Of a stretch of 64,000 nt of DNA, positions 43,418-52,915 are shown piece after piece. A program made the position numbers and the translations under genes. The notes beneath the pieces were generated by a model that was not told the origin of the DNA, searched no databases, and saw only the letters and a program-made list of their open reading frames with translations. Location of the stretch: positions 1 through 64,000 of the forward strand of contig CAZEVY010000012.1 in assembly GCA_964515555.1 (NCBI GenBank), in the 5' to 3' direction. Source of the DNA: CAZEVY01 sp964515555. GTDB lineage: Bacteria; Acidobacteriota; Terriglobia; Bryobacterales; Bryobacteraceae. The first letter of the stretch is position 1, and each line of letters begins with the position of its first letter.

Positions 43418-45886
43418 ATGCGATTCGCCAGGTTTCTCGCGCTCGCTGCCGGCCTCGCCGTCATCGGCCAGCAGAAGTTCGACCTCACCATCGACAACAT
43501 CATGCGCGGGCCGGAGCTGACCGGCTACGAGCCGTCGCAGGTGCGCTGGTCGGGCGACAGCCAGAGAGTCTACTTCCGGTGGAAGCTCGCCGGCGACCCT
43601 CGCGACAAGGACCCCGACACCTACGTTGTTGGCCGCGACGGCGCCGGCCTCCGCAAGCTCACCGAGGACGAGGCGAAGCTCGCGCCCCCGCTCACGGGAC
43701 ATCGCACCCGCGACCGGCGCAGGATGGTCTACAACCTGCGCGGCGACATCCATATCTACGACTTCGACACCGACAAATCGCGACAGTTGACCAAGACCTC
43801 CGACAACGAAGGCGACCCCCGCTTCCTGGCCGACGGCAAGCGCGTCTCGTTCGTCCGCAGCAATAACCTCTACGTCATGGCGCTCGAAACCGGATTGCTC
43901 GAGCAGATCACCGATATCCGCGCGGCAGGCGGAGGCGCGGCGGCCCCGGCCGGACCGGCCGCGTTCGGCGGAATCGGCGGGTTCGGAGGCGGACGCGGGC
44001 AGGGAGGGCGCGGCCTCGGCCCGCCCACGGCCACCGGCGGCGACACCCAGCAGCAGCGCGGCACCGAAAGCCAGGAGTTCCTGAAGAAGGAGGAGCGCGA
44101 GCTCCTCGAAGTCGTGCGCGACCGGGCGAAGCGCCGCGAGGAGCAGGAGGCGAAGAACAAGAAGGAGCAGACCAGGAAGCCGTTCCAGCTACAGGCGCGG
44201 CAGTCGGTCGCCCGCCTCGAGCTGACGCCCGACGAGAAGCACGTCATCGCCACCGTGGTCGAATCCGCCGAAGGCTCCAAGCCGACCACGGTGCCGAACT
44301 TCGTCACCGAGTCGGCCTACACGGAGAATCTCAACACGCGCGCCAAGGTCGGCGACTCGCAGGCTCGGCCGCGCACAGCGATCCTTGCCGCCGACACCGG
44401 CGAAGTGAAATGGCTCGACCACGGGCAGAAGGAAGCCGCCCCGCCGGCCCCGGAGCGGAAATCCGATGGCGGCGCCGATATCACCGGTCCGCCGCGCGGA
44501 CGCCCGCAGGGTCCCGTGGACCGTCCCATCGCGATGTCGCCCCTGGCCTGGTCCGACGACGGTAAGCGCGCCGCCATGCTCGGCCGCTCGGCGGACAACA
44601 AGGACCGCTGGGTGTTCGCGCTCGACGTGGAGTCGGCCAAGGCGCGCGTGCTGTTCACGCTGCGCGACGAGGCCTGGGTGGGCGGGCCGGGCGCGCAGAC
44701 CCTCGGGTGGATCGACAACGAGACGCTGTACTTCCAGTCCGAGCGCGACGGCTACTCGCACCTTTACGCCGTGAAGCATGAGGGCGGCGAGCCGCGCCAG
44801 CTAACCTCCGGCAAGTGGGAAGTGACCGACGTCGAGCTGTCGCGCGACAGGAGCCTCTTCTACCTGACGACCAGCGAGGAGCACGCCGGCGAGCGGCACC
44901 TTTACTCGATGCCGGCCACCGGCGGACAGCGCACGAAGATCACGCGCGCCGCGGGAAGCAATGAAGCCGTGCTCTCGCCCGACGAGAAGTCGCTCGCGGT
45001 GATTCACTCGTACTCGAACCGCCCGCCCGAGTTGTTTATCGCCGACAACCGGCCGAACGCGGAGCCGAAGAAGATCACCACCTCGCCGGCGCCGGAGTTT
45101 TTCGCCTATCCCTGGACCGATCCACCCATCGTCTACGTCCCGGCGCGCGACGGCGCGCAGGTTCCGGCGCGCATGTACAAGCCCAAGAACTGGAAGGCGG
45201 GCGGTCCGGCGGTGCTCTTCGTCCACGGCGCCGGGTACTTGCAGAACGTGCACCGCTGGTGGTCGAGCTACTCGCGCGAGTACATGTTCCATCACCTGCT
45301 GATGGAGCGCGGATTCCTGGTGCTCGACGTCGATTACCGCGGCTCGGCGGGCTACGGGCGCGACTGGCGCACGGGGATCTATCGCCACATGGGCGGCAAG
45401 GATCTCGACGACCACGTCGACGCGGCCAAGTTCCTCGTCGCGCGGCATGGCGTGAATCCCAGGAAGATCGGACTCTACGGCGGCAGCTACGGCGGCTTCA
45501 TCACGCTGATGGCGCTGTTCACGCAGCCGGACGTCTTCGCCGCCGGCGCCGCCTTGCGCCCGGTGACCGACTGGGCGCATTACAACCACGGCTACACGTC
45601 GAACATTCTGAACATCCCGCAGAAGGACGCCGAGGCCTACCGCAAATCGTCGCCCATCTACCACGCCGCGGGACTCAAGGGCGCGCTGCTGATCTGCCAC
45701 GGCATGGTCGACGTCAACGTGCACTTCCAGGACACGGTGCGGCTGGTGCAGAAGCTGATCGAGCTGCGCAAGGAGAATTGGGAGCTGGCGGTCTACCCCG
45801 TCGAGGACCACGGCTTCGTGCAGCCCTCCAGTTGGGCCGACGAGTACAAGCGCATCCTGAAGCTGTTCGAGAAGAACCTGCAGTAA
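43418..45886 (+). CDS. S9 family peptidase (prolyl oligopeptidase / DPP-IV type), secreted
   Basis: A serine peptidase of 822 residues with an N-terminal signal (FLALAAGLAVIGQQ), a beta-propeller domain with WD40-like blades (about 35-560) and a C-terminal alpha/beta-hydrolase domain. The catalytic triad is readable: S690 in GGSYGG, D765 in GMVDVNV and H798 in EDHGF. A Gly-rich stretch followed by a highly charged coiled-coil-like run (about 170-250, including EERELLEVVRDRAKRREEQE) is inserted between propeller blades, as in several acidobacterial S9 enzymes. Likely role is periplasmic trimming of peptides. The start ATG has a TATCAT box 6 bases upstream, so the mRNA is probably leaderless. 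Confidence 0.95.
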   Translation: MRFARFLALAAGLAVIGQQKFDLTIDNIMRGPELTGYEPSQVRWSGDSQRVYFRWKLAGDPRDKDPDTYVVGRDGAGLRKLTEDEAKLAPPLTGHRTRDRRRMVYNLRGDIHIYDFDTDKSRQLTKTSDNEGDPRFLADGKRVSFVRSNNLYVMALETGLLEQITDIRAAGGGAAAPAGPAAFGGIGGFGGGRGQGGRGLGPPTATGGDTQQQRGTESQEFLKKEERELLEVVRDRAKRREEQEAKNKKEQTRKPFQLQARQSVARLELTPDEKHVIATVVESAEGSKPTTVPNFVTESAYTENLNTRAKVGDSQARPRTAILAADTGEVKWLDHGQKEAAPPAPERKSDGGADITGPPRGRPQGPVDRPIAMSPLAWSDDGKRAAMLGRSADNKDRWVFALDVESAKARVLFTLRDEAWVGGPGAQTLGWIDNETLYFQSERDGYSHLYAVKHEGGEPRQLTSGKWEVTDVELSRDRSLFYLTTSEEHAGERHLYSMPATGGQRTKITRAAGSNEAVLSPDEKSLAVIHSYSNRPPELFIADNRPNAEPKKITTSPAPEFFAYPWTDPPIVYVPARDGAQVPARMYKPKNWKAGGPAVLFVHGAGYLQNVHRWWSSYSREYMFHHLLMERGFLVLDVDYRGSAGYGRDWRTGIYRHMGGKDLDDHVDAAKFLVARHGVNPRKIGLYGGSYGGFITLMALFTQPDVFAAGAALRPVTDWAHYNHGYTSNILNIPQKDAEAYRKSSPIYHAAGLKGALLICHGMVDVNVHFQDTVRLVQKLIELRKENWELAVYPVEDHGFVQPSSWADEYKRILKLFEKNLQ

Positions 45887-45955
45887 GCATCGACGCCGCT
45901 CTACGCGAGCCAGATCATCAAACTTCAGGTTGGACTCGAGCCCGACTGGGCAGTA

Positions 45956-46366
45956 TCAGCGGGGGCACAATACGGGAACCACCTGCCTGCTATGACGGCG
46001 ATAGACGCGGAAGTCGGAATCCGTCGTGAGTATCAACGGATCGGCCAATGTCTCCGACATGCGCACCAAGCAGGCGTCAGCAAAACTCATCGGTACGTTT
46101 GCGTACTTTTGCAGGAACGCTACCACCGCCTCCACGCTGTCGTCCAAATTGAACCCCGCGACCACTGCTCTCCGCGAAAGCATCGCGTTCAATCCAGGCG
46201 CGCCCTGTTCGCCAAGCAGATGGTACGCTTCCGACAGCACCGCCTCGCAGGTATACCAGGGCGGCGAATTCTCCGACGCCTTTTGGACCGCCCATTTATG
46301 GTGAAAGTCGCGGCGGCTAAGCATCGCCACGAGAAAACCGGCGTCAACGAGCACGCTTCTTGCCAT
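45956..46366 (-). CDS. PIN-domain toxin (VapC-like)
   Basis: A 136-residue PIN-fold ribonuclease, the likely toxin of a type II toxin-antitoxin pair. The acidic active site is complete: D8 (VLVDAGFLVA), E46 (EAVLSEAYHL), D97 (MSFADACLVRMSE) and D116 or D118 (LTTDSDFRVYR). It is co-directional with, and overlaps by 23 bases, the upstream ribbon-helix-helix gene, the standard antitoxin-toxin order. The overlap means toxin translation depends on reading through the antitoxin end. The RNA target is unknown. It lies convergent with the S9 peptidase gene. Confidence 0.9.
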   Translation of the reverse strand: MARSVLVDAGFLVAMLSRRDFHHKWAVQKASENSPPWYTCEAVLSEAYHLLGEQGAPGLNAMLSRRAVVAGFNLDDSVEAVVAFLQKYANVPMSFADACLVRMSETLADPLILTTDSDFRVYRRHSRQVVPVLCPR

Positions 46367-46601
46367 AGCCCGTGGATTTCAAGTATCTCTTCCTTCTCCC
46401 GCTCATGTCGGCTGGCAAGCCGTCCGCCGAGCCGATCAGGTCGGCGATGAGGTTCAGCCGTGCGGACGAACTCGTCGTGGGTACAGCGCCGCGTTGCAAG
46501 CGTTCGCGCACAACATCCGACTTTGCACAATCGCGCTCGCGGGATTCCGCCTCGATTTCCCTCACCATCTGATCCGGAAGCCGCACCGTCAGGGATTTCA
46601 T
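46344..46601 (-). CDS. Ribbon-helix-helix antitoxin partner of the PIN toxin
   Basis: An 85-residue protein with an N-terminal ribbon-helix-helix DNA-binding domain: KSLTVRLPDQMVREIEAESR at residues 2-21, then KSDVVRERLQRG. The C-terminal part is basic (SGRRKRYLKSTGYGKKRAR), which is unusual for an antitoxin tail that should cover an acidic active site, though basic residues could reach into it. As a type II antitoxin it would bind both the toxin and its own promoter. A perfect 11-base palindrome lies over the -10 box upstream. The ATG at 46601 follows the promoter closely, leaving almost no leader. Confidence 0.85.
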   Translation of the reverse strand: MKSLTVRLPDQMVREIEAESRERDCAKSDVVRERLQRGAVPTTSSSARLNLIADLIGSADGLPADMSGRRKRYLKSTGYGKKRAR

Positions 46602-46609
46602 GCTTCTTG

Positions 46610-46638
46610 AGTGTAATACACTGCCGTCATGCCAGCAA
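46610..46638 (-). promoter_or_regulatory. Promoter and palindromic operator of the PIN/RHH toxin-antitoxin operon
   Basis: On the minus strand TTGCTG (46638-46633), a 17-base spacer and TACACT (46615-46610) precede the ATG at 46601 by 8 bases. The perfect palindrome GTGTAATACAC (46611-46621) covers most of the -10 box, where a bound ribbon-helix-helix dimer would block polymerase. This is the classic layout for autorepression by an antitoxin. Confidence 0.65.
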
Positions 46639-46687
46639 GACAATTTCAATACACCGCCGTGCTCAGCGCCTCTGGAGCCGGGCCGCC

Positions 46688-49018
46688 CTACTCCACCCTC
46701 AGCGCGACCACGGGGTCGACCCGCGAGGCCCGTCGCGCCGGTCCCACGCACGCCGCCATCGCCGCCGCCGCGAGCAAGGCCGCCATCGCCGCGTACGTCG
46801 CCGGGTCGGTCGGAGTTACGCCGTAGAGTATGCCGCCCAGCAGGCGCGTCAGCGCCGCCGCGCCCGCGGCGCCGATCATAACGCCGAGCCCCACCATCAC
46901 GGCGCCGCGTCCGATCACCAGCCGCAACACGCCCCCCGACGGCGCGCCCAGCGCCATGCGAATCCCGAACTCGCGTGTGCCGAGCGCCACCAGGTACGAG
47001 ACGACGCCGTAAATCCCGGCGACCGCCAGCAGCACTCCCATGGCCGCGAACAGTCCCATCAGCCACGTGTACAGACGCTGGCTCGCCAGCGATTCGTCGA
47101 TCACCGTTCTCATGCTCGCTACGCGAAACACGGCGCGTCCCGGCAGCACCTCACCGATCGCCGACCGCACCGCGCCCGCCAGCGTCTCCGGCGCCGCGCC
47201 GCCGCGCACCACCAGCGTCGATCCGTGTCTTCGAAGCTGCGCGAAATTCTGCGCCACCGTGTAGTAGGTCTCGGGCCGCGGCGGCTCCCGCAGCGAATTC
47301 TGCCGTACGTCGCGCGCCACGCCGATGATCAGCCCCCGGTCGGTGATGCGCCCCACCGCGTCTTCATTCGGGAACGCCTGCCGCGCCAGCGCTTCGTTGA
47401 CGACGATGACCCTCGGCGCGCCCTCCCGGTCGGCCTCCGAGAAACCTCGTCCGCGCAGCAGCGGAACGCCCATCGCGCGGAAGTAGCCCGGCGTCACGTA
47501 GCGCAGCTCCGTCTGGAGAACGCCGCGGCCCGGAATCGTAATGCCGCCGGACCAGCCCGTCTCCTGCAAGGGCAGCAGCGAAATCAGCCCCGCTGCGCGC
47601 ACCCCGGGAATCCGGGCCACTCGCTCCTCGATCGCGTTCGATTCCGCCGCCCCCGCGACCACCACGTGCGCCGTCAGAACGTTCTCGGGCCTCACGCCGG
47701 CGTTGGTGCGTTGAAGATTCAGGAACGTGCGGACCAGCAGTCCCGCCCCCGCCAGCAGCACGAACGCCAGCGCCACCTCGGCCACCACCAGCGCGCCGCG
47801 CACCGCCGACCGCACTCCGCGATCCTTCATCGCCGCCGCGCCGCCGCGTGCGGCCGCCATCGCCGGCGCCAGTCCGAAGCCGATTCCCGTCGCTGCGCAG
47901 ACCGCCAGCAGGAACGCGAACACCCGCCAGTCGAGCCCGATCTCGACGGCGCGCGGGATCTGCGAGGCCGCCACCGCCGCCAGCGCGCGGCTTCCCCACA
48001 CTCCGATCGCCAGTCCGGCCGCCCCGCCGGCGAACGCCAGCAGCACGCTCTCGGTGAGAAACTGGCGCGCGATTCTCGCGCGTCCGGCGCCCAGGGCCGC
48101 CCGCACCGCGATCTCCCGTCCGCGCGCGGCCGTGCGCGCCAGCAGCAGATTCGCCACGTTCACGCACGCCACCAGCAGAACCAGGCCCACCGCGCCCATC
48201 AACACCAGCAGGGAATGCCGCACCGGGGCGCTCACCACGTCGCCGAGCGGCACGAGCCGCGCCTCGCGTCCACCCTCGCGCGCCGACTGCATGGCGCTGA
48301 GCTCCTGCCGCGCCGCCTCGAGCGACACGCCCGGCTTCAGGCGTCCCACCACCGCGTCCAGCCGGCCGTTGGGACGCGGCCGCAGGGCGGCGTGCGCGTC
48401 CCACGGAAGCCACAATCCAGTGGGAAGAGCCCGGTAGGGAAACTGAAAACTCTCCGGCATCGCGCCGATCAGCGTGAACGGCTGGCCGTCAAGCGTGATC
48501 GTGCGCCCGATGGCCGCCGGATCGCCGCCGAACTGGGATTGCCAAAGGCCGTTGGAAATGACGGCGACGTTCAACGGATCGCCCGTCTGGAACGTGCGCC
48601 CGGCCGCCGCCGCGACGCCCAACAGGTCGAACAACCCGCGCTCGGCCTGAACGGTCTGCACCTGTTCCGGCTCGCCCGCGCCCTGGAGATTGCGGCTGGA
48701 AGTGGTGTACGTGGCCATGCTCTCGAACAGCTTGCTGTGCGCCCTCCAGTCTTCGAGATCGCGCCAGATCACCGGGTCCTCGGGCCGCAAGGGGTCGCGA
48801 TCGCGCACCTGCGTCTCGTAGACCTGCACCAGGTTCTCCGGATGGGCGAACGGCAGCGGCCTCAGCAGCACGCCGCTCACGACACTGAAGATCGCGGTGT
48901 TGGCGCCGATGCCCAGGGCCAGCGTCGCCATCGCCGTCAGCGCGAAGCCCGGCGACTTGGCCCACCCGCGCAATGCGAAACGGATATCCTGAATCGTGCT
49001 TTCGGACCATCGCGTCAT
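46688..49018 (-). CDS. ADOP-type FtsX-like/MacB-like permease
   Basis: A 776-residue membrane protein of the acidobacterial duplicated orphan permease type. The N-terminus has the family start SESTIQDIRFALRGWAKSPG and ATLALGIGANTAIFSVV (first helix), then a MacB-like periplasmic core. A first block of FtsX helices follows (LLVLMGAVGLVLLVACVNVA, then ARTAARGREIAVRAALGAGR), and a second similar block near the C-terminus (GLFAAMGVLLAVAGIYGVVS, then LGTREFGIRMALGAPSG), ending RRASRVDPVVALRVE. No ABC ATPase is adjacent, which is normal for this orphan group. Substrate and energy source are unknown. Some members fuse an N-terminal helix-turn-helix; this one does not. Confidence 0.92.
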   Translation of the reverse strand: MTRWSESTIQDIRFALRGWAKSPGFALTAMATLALGIGANTAIFSVVSGVLLRPLPFAHPENLVQVYETQVRDRDPLRPEDPVIWRDLEDWRAHSKLFESMATYTTSSRNLQGAGEPEQVQTVQAERGLFDLLGVAAAAGRTFQTGDPLNVAVISNGLWQSQFGGDPAAIGRTITLDGQPFTLIGAMPESFQFPYRALPTGLWLPWDAHAALRPRPNGRLDAVVGRLKPGVSLEAARQELSAMQSAREGGREARLVPLGDVVSAPVRHSLLVLMGAVGLVLLVACVNVANLLLARTAARGREIAVRAALGAGRARIARQFLTESVLLAFAGGAAGLAIGVWGSRALAAVAASQIPRAVEIGLDWRVFAFLLAVCAATGIGFGLAPAMAAARGGAAAMKDRGVRSAVRGALVVAEVALAFVLLAGAGLLVRTFLNLQRTNAGVRPENVLTAHVVVAGAAESNAIEERVARIPGVRAAGLISLLPLQETGWSGGITIPGRGVLQTELRYVTPGYFRAMGVPLLRGRGFSEADREGAPRVIVVNEALARQAFPNEDAVGRITDRGLIIGVARDVRQNSLREPPRPETYYTVAQNFAQLRRHGSTLVVRGGAAPETLAGAVRSAIGEVLPGRAVFRVASMRTVIDESLASQRLYTWLMGLFAAMGVLLAVAGIYGVVSYLVALGTREFGIRMALGAPSGGVLRLVIGRGAVMVGLGVMIGAAGAAALTRLLGGILYGVTPTDPATYAAMAALLAAAAMAACVGPARRASRVDPVVALRVE

Positions 49019-49042
49019 CGTCGAATCCGCTCCCGATTCATT

Positions 49043-50720
49043 ATGAGGGAATTCCTTCAGCGCCGCGTCCGCGAAGCGCGCGTGGGCGCAGCGCTCGCCG
49101 CCGACATGCTCGCCGCCGGCGGCTTGCGCCGGCCCGGCGCGGACTTCATGCTCGACGTTTTGAGGTCGCTCGGCTTCGAGTACCTGTTCGCCAACCCGGC
49201 GTCGAGCTTCGGCGGAACCCATGAATCGCTCGTCAACCAGGGCGGCAACCGCGATCCCGGGTTCATCACCTGCACCCACGAGGAGATCTCGGTGGCCATG
49301 GCCGACGGCTACGCGCGCATCGCCGACGGCCGGCGCTGGTGCGCGCGCACGGAACCGTCGGATTACAGCATGCTTCGATGGGAATCTACAACGCCTTCTG
49401 CGACCGCACGCCCGTCTACGTCCTCATCGGCAACACCGCCGATGCCGCCGCCCGCCGCAACCGCTTCGAGTGGGTCCACAGCGCGCAGGACCCGGCCGCC
49501 ATTGTGCGCGATTTCACCAAGTGGGACGATCAGCCGGCGTCGCTCGACCATTTCGCCGAATCCACCGTGCGCGCTTACGCGATCGCCATGACGCCGCCGC
49601 GTCAGCCCGTGGTCGTGGTGGCCGACACCGATCTCCAGCACCGGCGCGTGCCGGTCGGCTTCGAGGGCCATATCCCGCGGCTGGCCGTCCCCGCGCCCCC
49701 TGCCGGCGACCCGCGCGCCATCCGCGACGCCGCCCGCATGCTGGTCGCGGCCGAGAACCCTGTCATCGTCGCCGGACGCGCCGCCCACTCACCCGAGGGA
49801 CTGCGGCTGCTGGTGGAACTGGCCGAGACGTTGCAGGCGGGCGTCGTCGATCAGTACTACCGCATGAACTTCCCGTCGCGGCATCCGCTCAACCAGTCGC
49901 GCACCGGTCGCGCAGCGGCCGGCGCCGCCGACGTGATCCTCGGCCTCGAAGTCGATGACTTCTTCGGCGTGCTCCACACCTTCAGCGGCCCCGTGCGGCC
50001 GGTGGCGCGCCCCACCGCGCGCGTGGGCGTGAAGCTGATCGGCATCGGGGCCTGGAAGCTGGCGCCCAAGAGCAACTACGGCGACGTGCAGCGCTACCAG
50101 CCGCTCGACATCGAGATGGCCGCCGACGTCGAGGCCACGTTGCCGGCTCTCATCGAGGCCGTGAAACGCGAGATCGGCGGACGCTCCCTCGCAACCCGCC
50201 GCTCGCGCTGGGCCGAAGCCAGCGCGAAGGCCCTCGAAGCCGATCGCGCGGCCAGCCGCCTCAATTGGGACGCGCGGCCGATCACTCCCGCCCGCCTGAG
50301 CGCCGAGATCGGCGAGGCGATTCGCGGCGAAGACTGGTCGCTGGTCTCGTTCGCCCGCCGCGTGAGTGACTGGCCGATGCGGCTCTGGGACTTCACCGCG
50401 CACCACCAGTTCATCGGCGCTCCTGGCGGCGAAGGCGTCGGTCACGTGGCCCCGTCGTCGGCCGGCGCGGCGCTCGCGAATCGCCGCCATGGACGCCTCA
50501 GCGTGTGCATCCAGACCGACGGCGACCTGCTGGCAGCGCCCGGCGTCTTGTGGACCTCGGCTCACCATCGCATCCCGCTGCTGACCGTGATGCACAATAA
50601 CCGCGCCTACCACGAGGAAACCGTCCATTTGCGGCGCTCGGCCCGGCGATCGCGCGCGGCGTGGCGGCGGTGAAGGAAGGGCGGCCCTACCTCATCGACG
50701 CGGTGACACAGGGCCGCTAA
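49043..50720 (+). pseudogene. Broken thiamine-pyrophosphate-dependent enzyme (acetolactate synthase/benzoylformate decarboxylase-like)
   Basis: The reading frame is damaged twice. Frame one (from ATG 49043) gives the N-terminal TPP-enzyme domain (SLGFEYLFANPASSFGGTHE, then CTHEEISVAMADGYARIADG with the catalytic Glu). A one-base loss in a C-run near 49330 shifts it. The next frame, entered at about 49333, continues correctly: PALVRAHGTVGLQHASMGIY through the middle domain to the cofactor motif QTDGDLLAAPGVLWTSAHHR and MHNNRAYHEE. There about 50-80 residues expected in the family are missing. The last 27 residues (LGPAIARGVAAVKEGRPYLI, then DAVTQGR and stop) lie in another frame. Both ends of the family are therefore present, but the protein is not made intact unless the sequence has errors. 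Confidence 0.85.
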
Positions 50721-50728
50721 CGCGCCCG

Positions 50729-52915
50729 TCAGCCGCGCCTGGCCTCGCGAAACGCCGTCACCCCGGCTCCCAGCAGCCCCGCAAGCGTCATCAAACCGCC
50801 CCACAACACCGAGTCCGGCCGATACCGCATCTCGACGATGTGCGCGCCCCGCCCTACGACCACGCCGCGCAGCGCCGCGTAGACCTCGTGTATCTCCGCG
50901 GGCGCCCCGTCGACCGTGGCCCGCCATCCGGGAAACCACGTCTCGGCAAGCACCAGCATGCCGCGGCACGGCATATCGGCGAAAATCGTCGCGCGCCCCG
51001 ACGTCCAGTCGACCAGCCGCACGGCGTCCTCCCCTTCGCAGCGTTCGAGCGTCGGCGGATTGGCGGTCATCGGCGCCACCGCGCGAACGTCCACCGACCC
51101 GCCGCGGATGCGCTCGCCGATCTCCGCGGCCGAGGCGAAGCGCTCGGCGCGGTGCACGGCCCACACGCGCGGCAGCGTCCCGGCGCGCTCGTACACCTTC
51201 AGCCCGTTCGGATCCTCGAACACCGGCGCCTGCCCCTCGACCGGCGGCTTGGTGGCCACCACGTAGCGCACGCCGAGCAGCTCGCGCATCTTCGGGTCGT
51301 GCGACTGGAGCGCGTTCACGTTGCGCGTCAGGCTCGCCAGGTAGCCGGACGAGACCTCGATTCCCGCGAAGTCGCCCATGTTCTGCGGCACGTCCGTGTT
51401 GTCGACGTCGACGCGGGCGGGCAGCGGTTGCGCGCGAATGAACGCCGCCGCTCCCCCCGTGCGAGCGAGACCCGCGATCGCCTTGGTCGCCTCCGCGTCG
51501 CTCACCGGGGCGAAGGAGAACGCCACCAGTCCGCTCAGTTCCACCAGCGTAATCGCGAACGCCGATGCCACAACCGTGCGCGCCCCGACGCGTCCCGCCG
51601 ACCATCCCGCCAGCAGCGCCGCGAACACCATCGCCGCCATCGCCGCCACCGCGAAACTCGAGTTCGAATCCACCGGTCGGCCCGCCCCCAGCGCCAGGCC
51701 GGTAAGCAGCAGCATCGTCGCCGCGCCGAAGACCGCCAGCGCGCGCACCAGGCCGCGCGTCCAGTCGCCGGCGGCGGCCAGCGCCCGATCGAGGCCCATG
51801 GCCGCCAGCGGCGCGAGAAACAGGTTCACCGCGATTCCCGCCATCTGCGGCGTGCGGGCTTTCTCCACCCACGGGATCAGCGAATACAGGAGCCCGTGCA
51901 GAAACGTGTAGTTGCCCCAGGTGAACACCAGCGCGATCGCCGCGCCCGCCGCCATCACGCGCACCGGCGATTCGCTCCAGCCGCGCATCACGGCGATTGC
52001 CGTCAGCGTCACCGCGACGACGCCGGCGAACAGGCACAGGTGCATCTGGAATCCGGAAAACACCATCCCCAGCACGCCCGCGATCGACGCGCTGAACTGC
52101 GAATGCACCAGATACGGCACCTTCTCGCCCCAGCCGACCGGATCCGTCACGCCGACCCATCGCACCGAGAGCTGCCCGTACTCGATGGCCGGCAGCATTT
52201 GCAGTCCGCCGCACAGCAGCGTCGCGACGCCCATCGCGAGCGCCGCCGCCGCCGTTCGGACGCGATGCCCCCGCCCCGCCAGGAAGCGCCACAGCAGAAT
52301 GCCGCCGGCGGCCAGCGCGACGAACACCGGCGCCTGGTGATGTCCGCTCAGCAGCGATATCCCGAGGAACGTACCCGCGAAGACGCCGCTCGCCACGGGC
52401 CGCTCGCCGCGCGCGATGCGCATCGCGTACAACAGCACCAGAGGCGCCCAGGCCGCGCCGTTGAGCATCTGCGGCCAGTCGATCGTCCCCATGTAGCCGC
52501 CGAGTCCGAAGACGACGCCGCCGAAGATCGCCGCGCGGCGCGAGCACTTCAGGTCGCGGCACAGCAGGTAGGCGAACATCGCCGCCTGCCAGTGGATCAG
52601 CACGAAGTACCAGTTCAGGTGCGTGTGCCGCAGCCAGCCGTTGCGCGGCGGCAGCAGAAACAGGAGCCAGTTCGGCGGATAGGCTGCGCCCGGCTGCGCC
52701 TGCCCGATGAGCGGCTGCCCGGCCCAGTGATACGGGTCCCACAGCGGCGCGCGGCCCGCGCGCCACTCGCCCGCCTGAAACTGGTACCAGGGCAGGACCT
52801 GGTAGGCGAGGTCGTTTCCATCGAGCCACGTGTACTGACCGGAGAGCGTCAGGCGCCAGTAGAATCCCACGCAGATCAGCAGGAGGATCGCCGGCGCCGC
52901 CAGCCGCTGCTTCAT
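50729..52915 (-). CDS. YfhO-family membrane protein, copy A
   Basis: A 728-residue inner-membrane protein with about 12-13 transmembrane segments and a soluble region before the last helix. The N-terminal loop WRLTLSGQYTWLDGNDLAYQ, then GRAPLWDPYHWAGQPLIGQ, and the C-terminal TWFPGWRATVDGAPAEIHEV, then GRGAHIVEMRYRPDSVLWGG are YfhO marks. YfhO-type proteins are GT-C transferases or flippases that modify cell-surface polymers; the acceptor here is unknown. It is a close paralogue of the gene just upstream, and the ATG overlaps that gene's stop (ATGA). The start gives MKQRLAAPAILLLICVGFYW, so only a short cytoplasmic tail precedes helix one. Confidence 0.85.
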   Translation of the reverse strand: MKQRLAAPAILLLICVGFYWRLTLSGQYTWLDGNDLAYQVLPWYQFQAGEWRAGRAPLWDPYHWAGQPLIGQAQPGAAYPPNWLLFLLPPRNGWLRHTHLNWYFVLIHWQAAMFAYLLCRDLKCSRRAAIFGGVVFGLGGYMGTIDWPQMLNGAAWAPLVLLYAMRIARGERPVASGVFAGTFLGISLLSGHHQAPVFVALAAGGILLWRFLAGRGHRVRTAAAALAMGVATLLCGGLQMLPAIEYGQLSVRWVGVTDPVGWGEKVPYLVHSQFSASIAGVLGMVFSGFQMHLCLFAGVVAVTLTAIAVMRGWSESPVRVMAAGAAIALVFTWGNYTFLHGLLYSLIPWVEKARTPQMAGIAVNLFLAPLAAMGLDRALAAAGDWTRGLVRALAVFGAATMLLLTGLALGAGRPVDSNSSFAVAAMAAMVFAALLAGWSAGRVGARTVVASAFAITLVELSGLVAFSFAPVSDAEATKAIAGLARTGGAAAFIRAQPLPARVDVDNTDVPQNMGDFAGIEVSSGYLASLTRNVNALQSHDPKMRELLGVRYVVATKPPVEGQAPVFEDPNGLKVYERAGTLPRVWAVHRAERFASAAEIGERIRGGSVDVRAVAPMTANPPTLERCEGEDAVRLVDWTSGRATIFADMPCRGMLVLAETWFPGWRATVDGAPAEIHEVYAALRGVVVGRGAHIVEMRYRPDSVLWGGLMTLAGLLGAGVTAFREARRG

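Noticed and set aside
49300..49360. Programmed frameshift in the TPP enzyme
   Set aside because: There is no slippery heptamer followed by a clear stem or pseudoknot, the family does not use recoding, and a second lesion downstream makes decay or sequencing error more likely.
46460..49591. A plus-strand open frame of about 1040 residues opposite the ADOP permease
   Set aside because: It is Arg/His-rich antisense noise created by high GC. Only its last part, from 49043, is real and encodes the N-terminus of the TPP enzyme.
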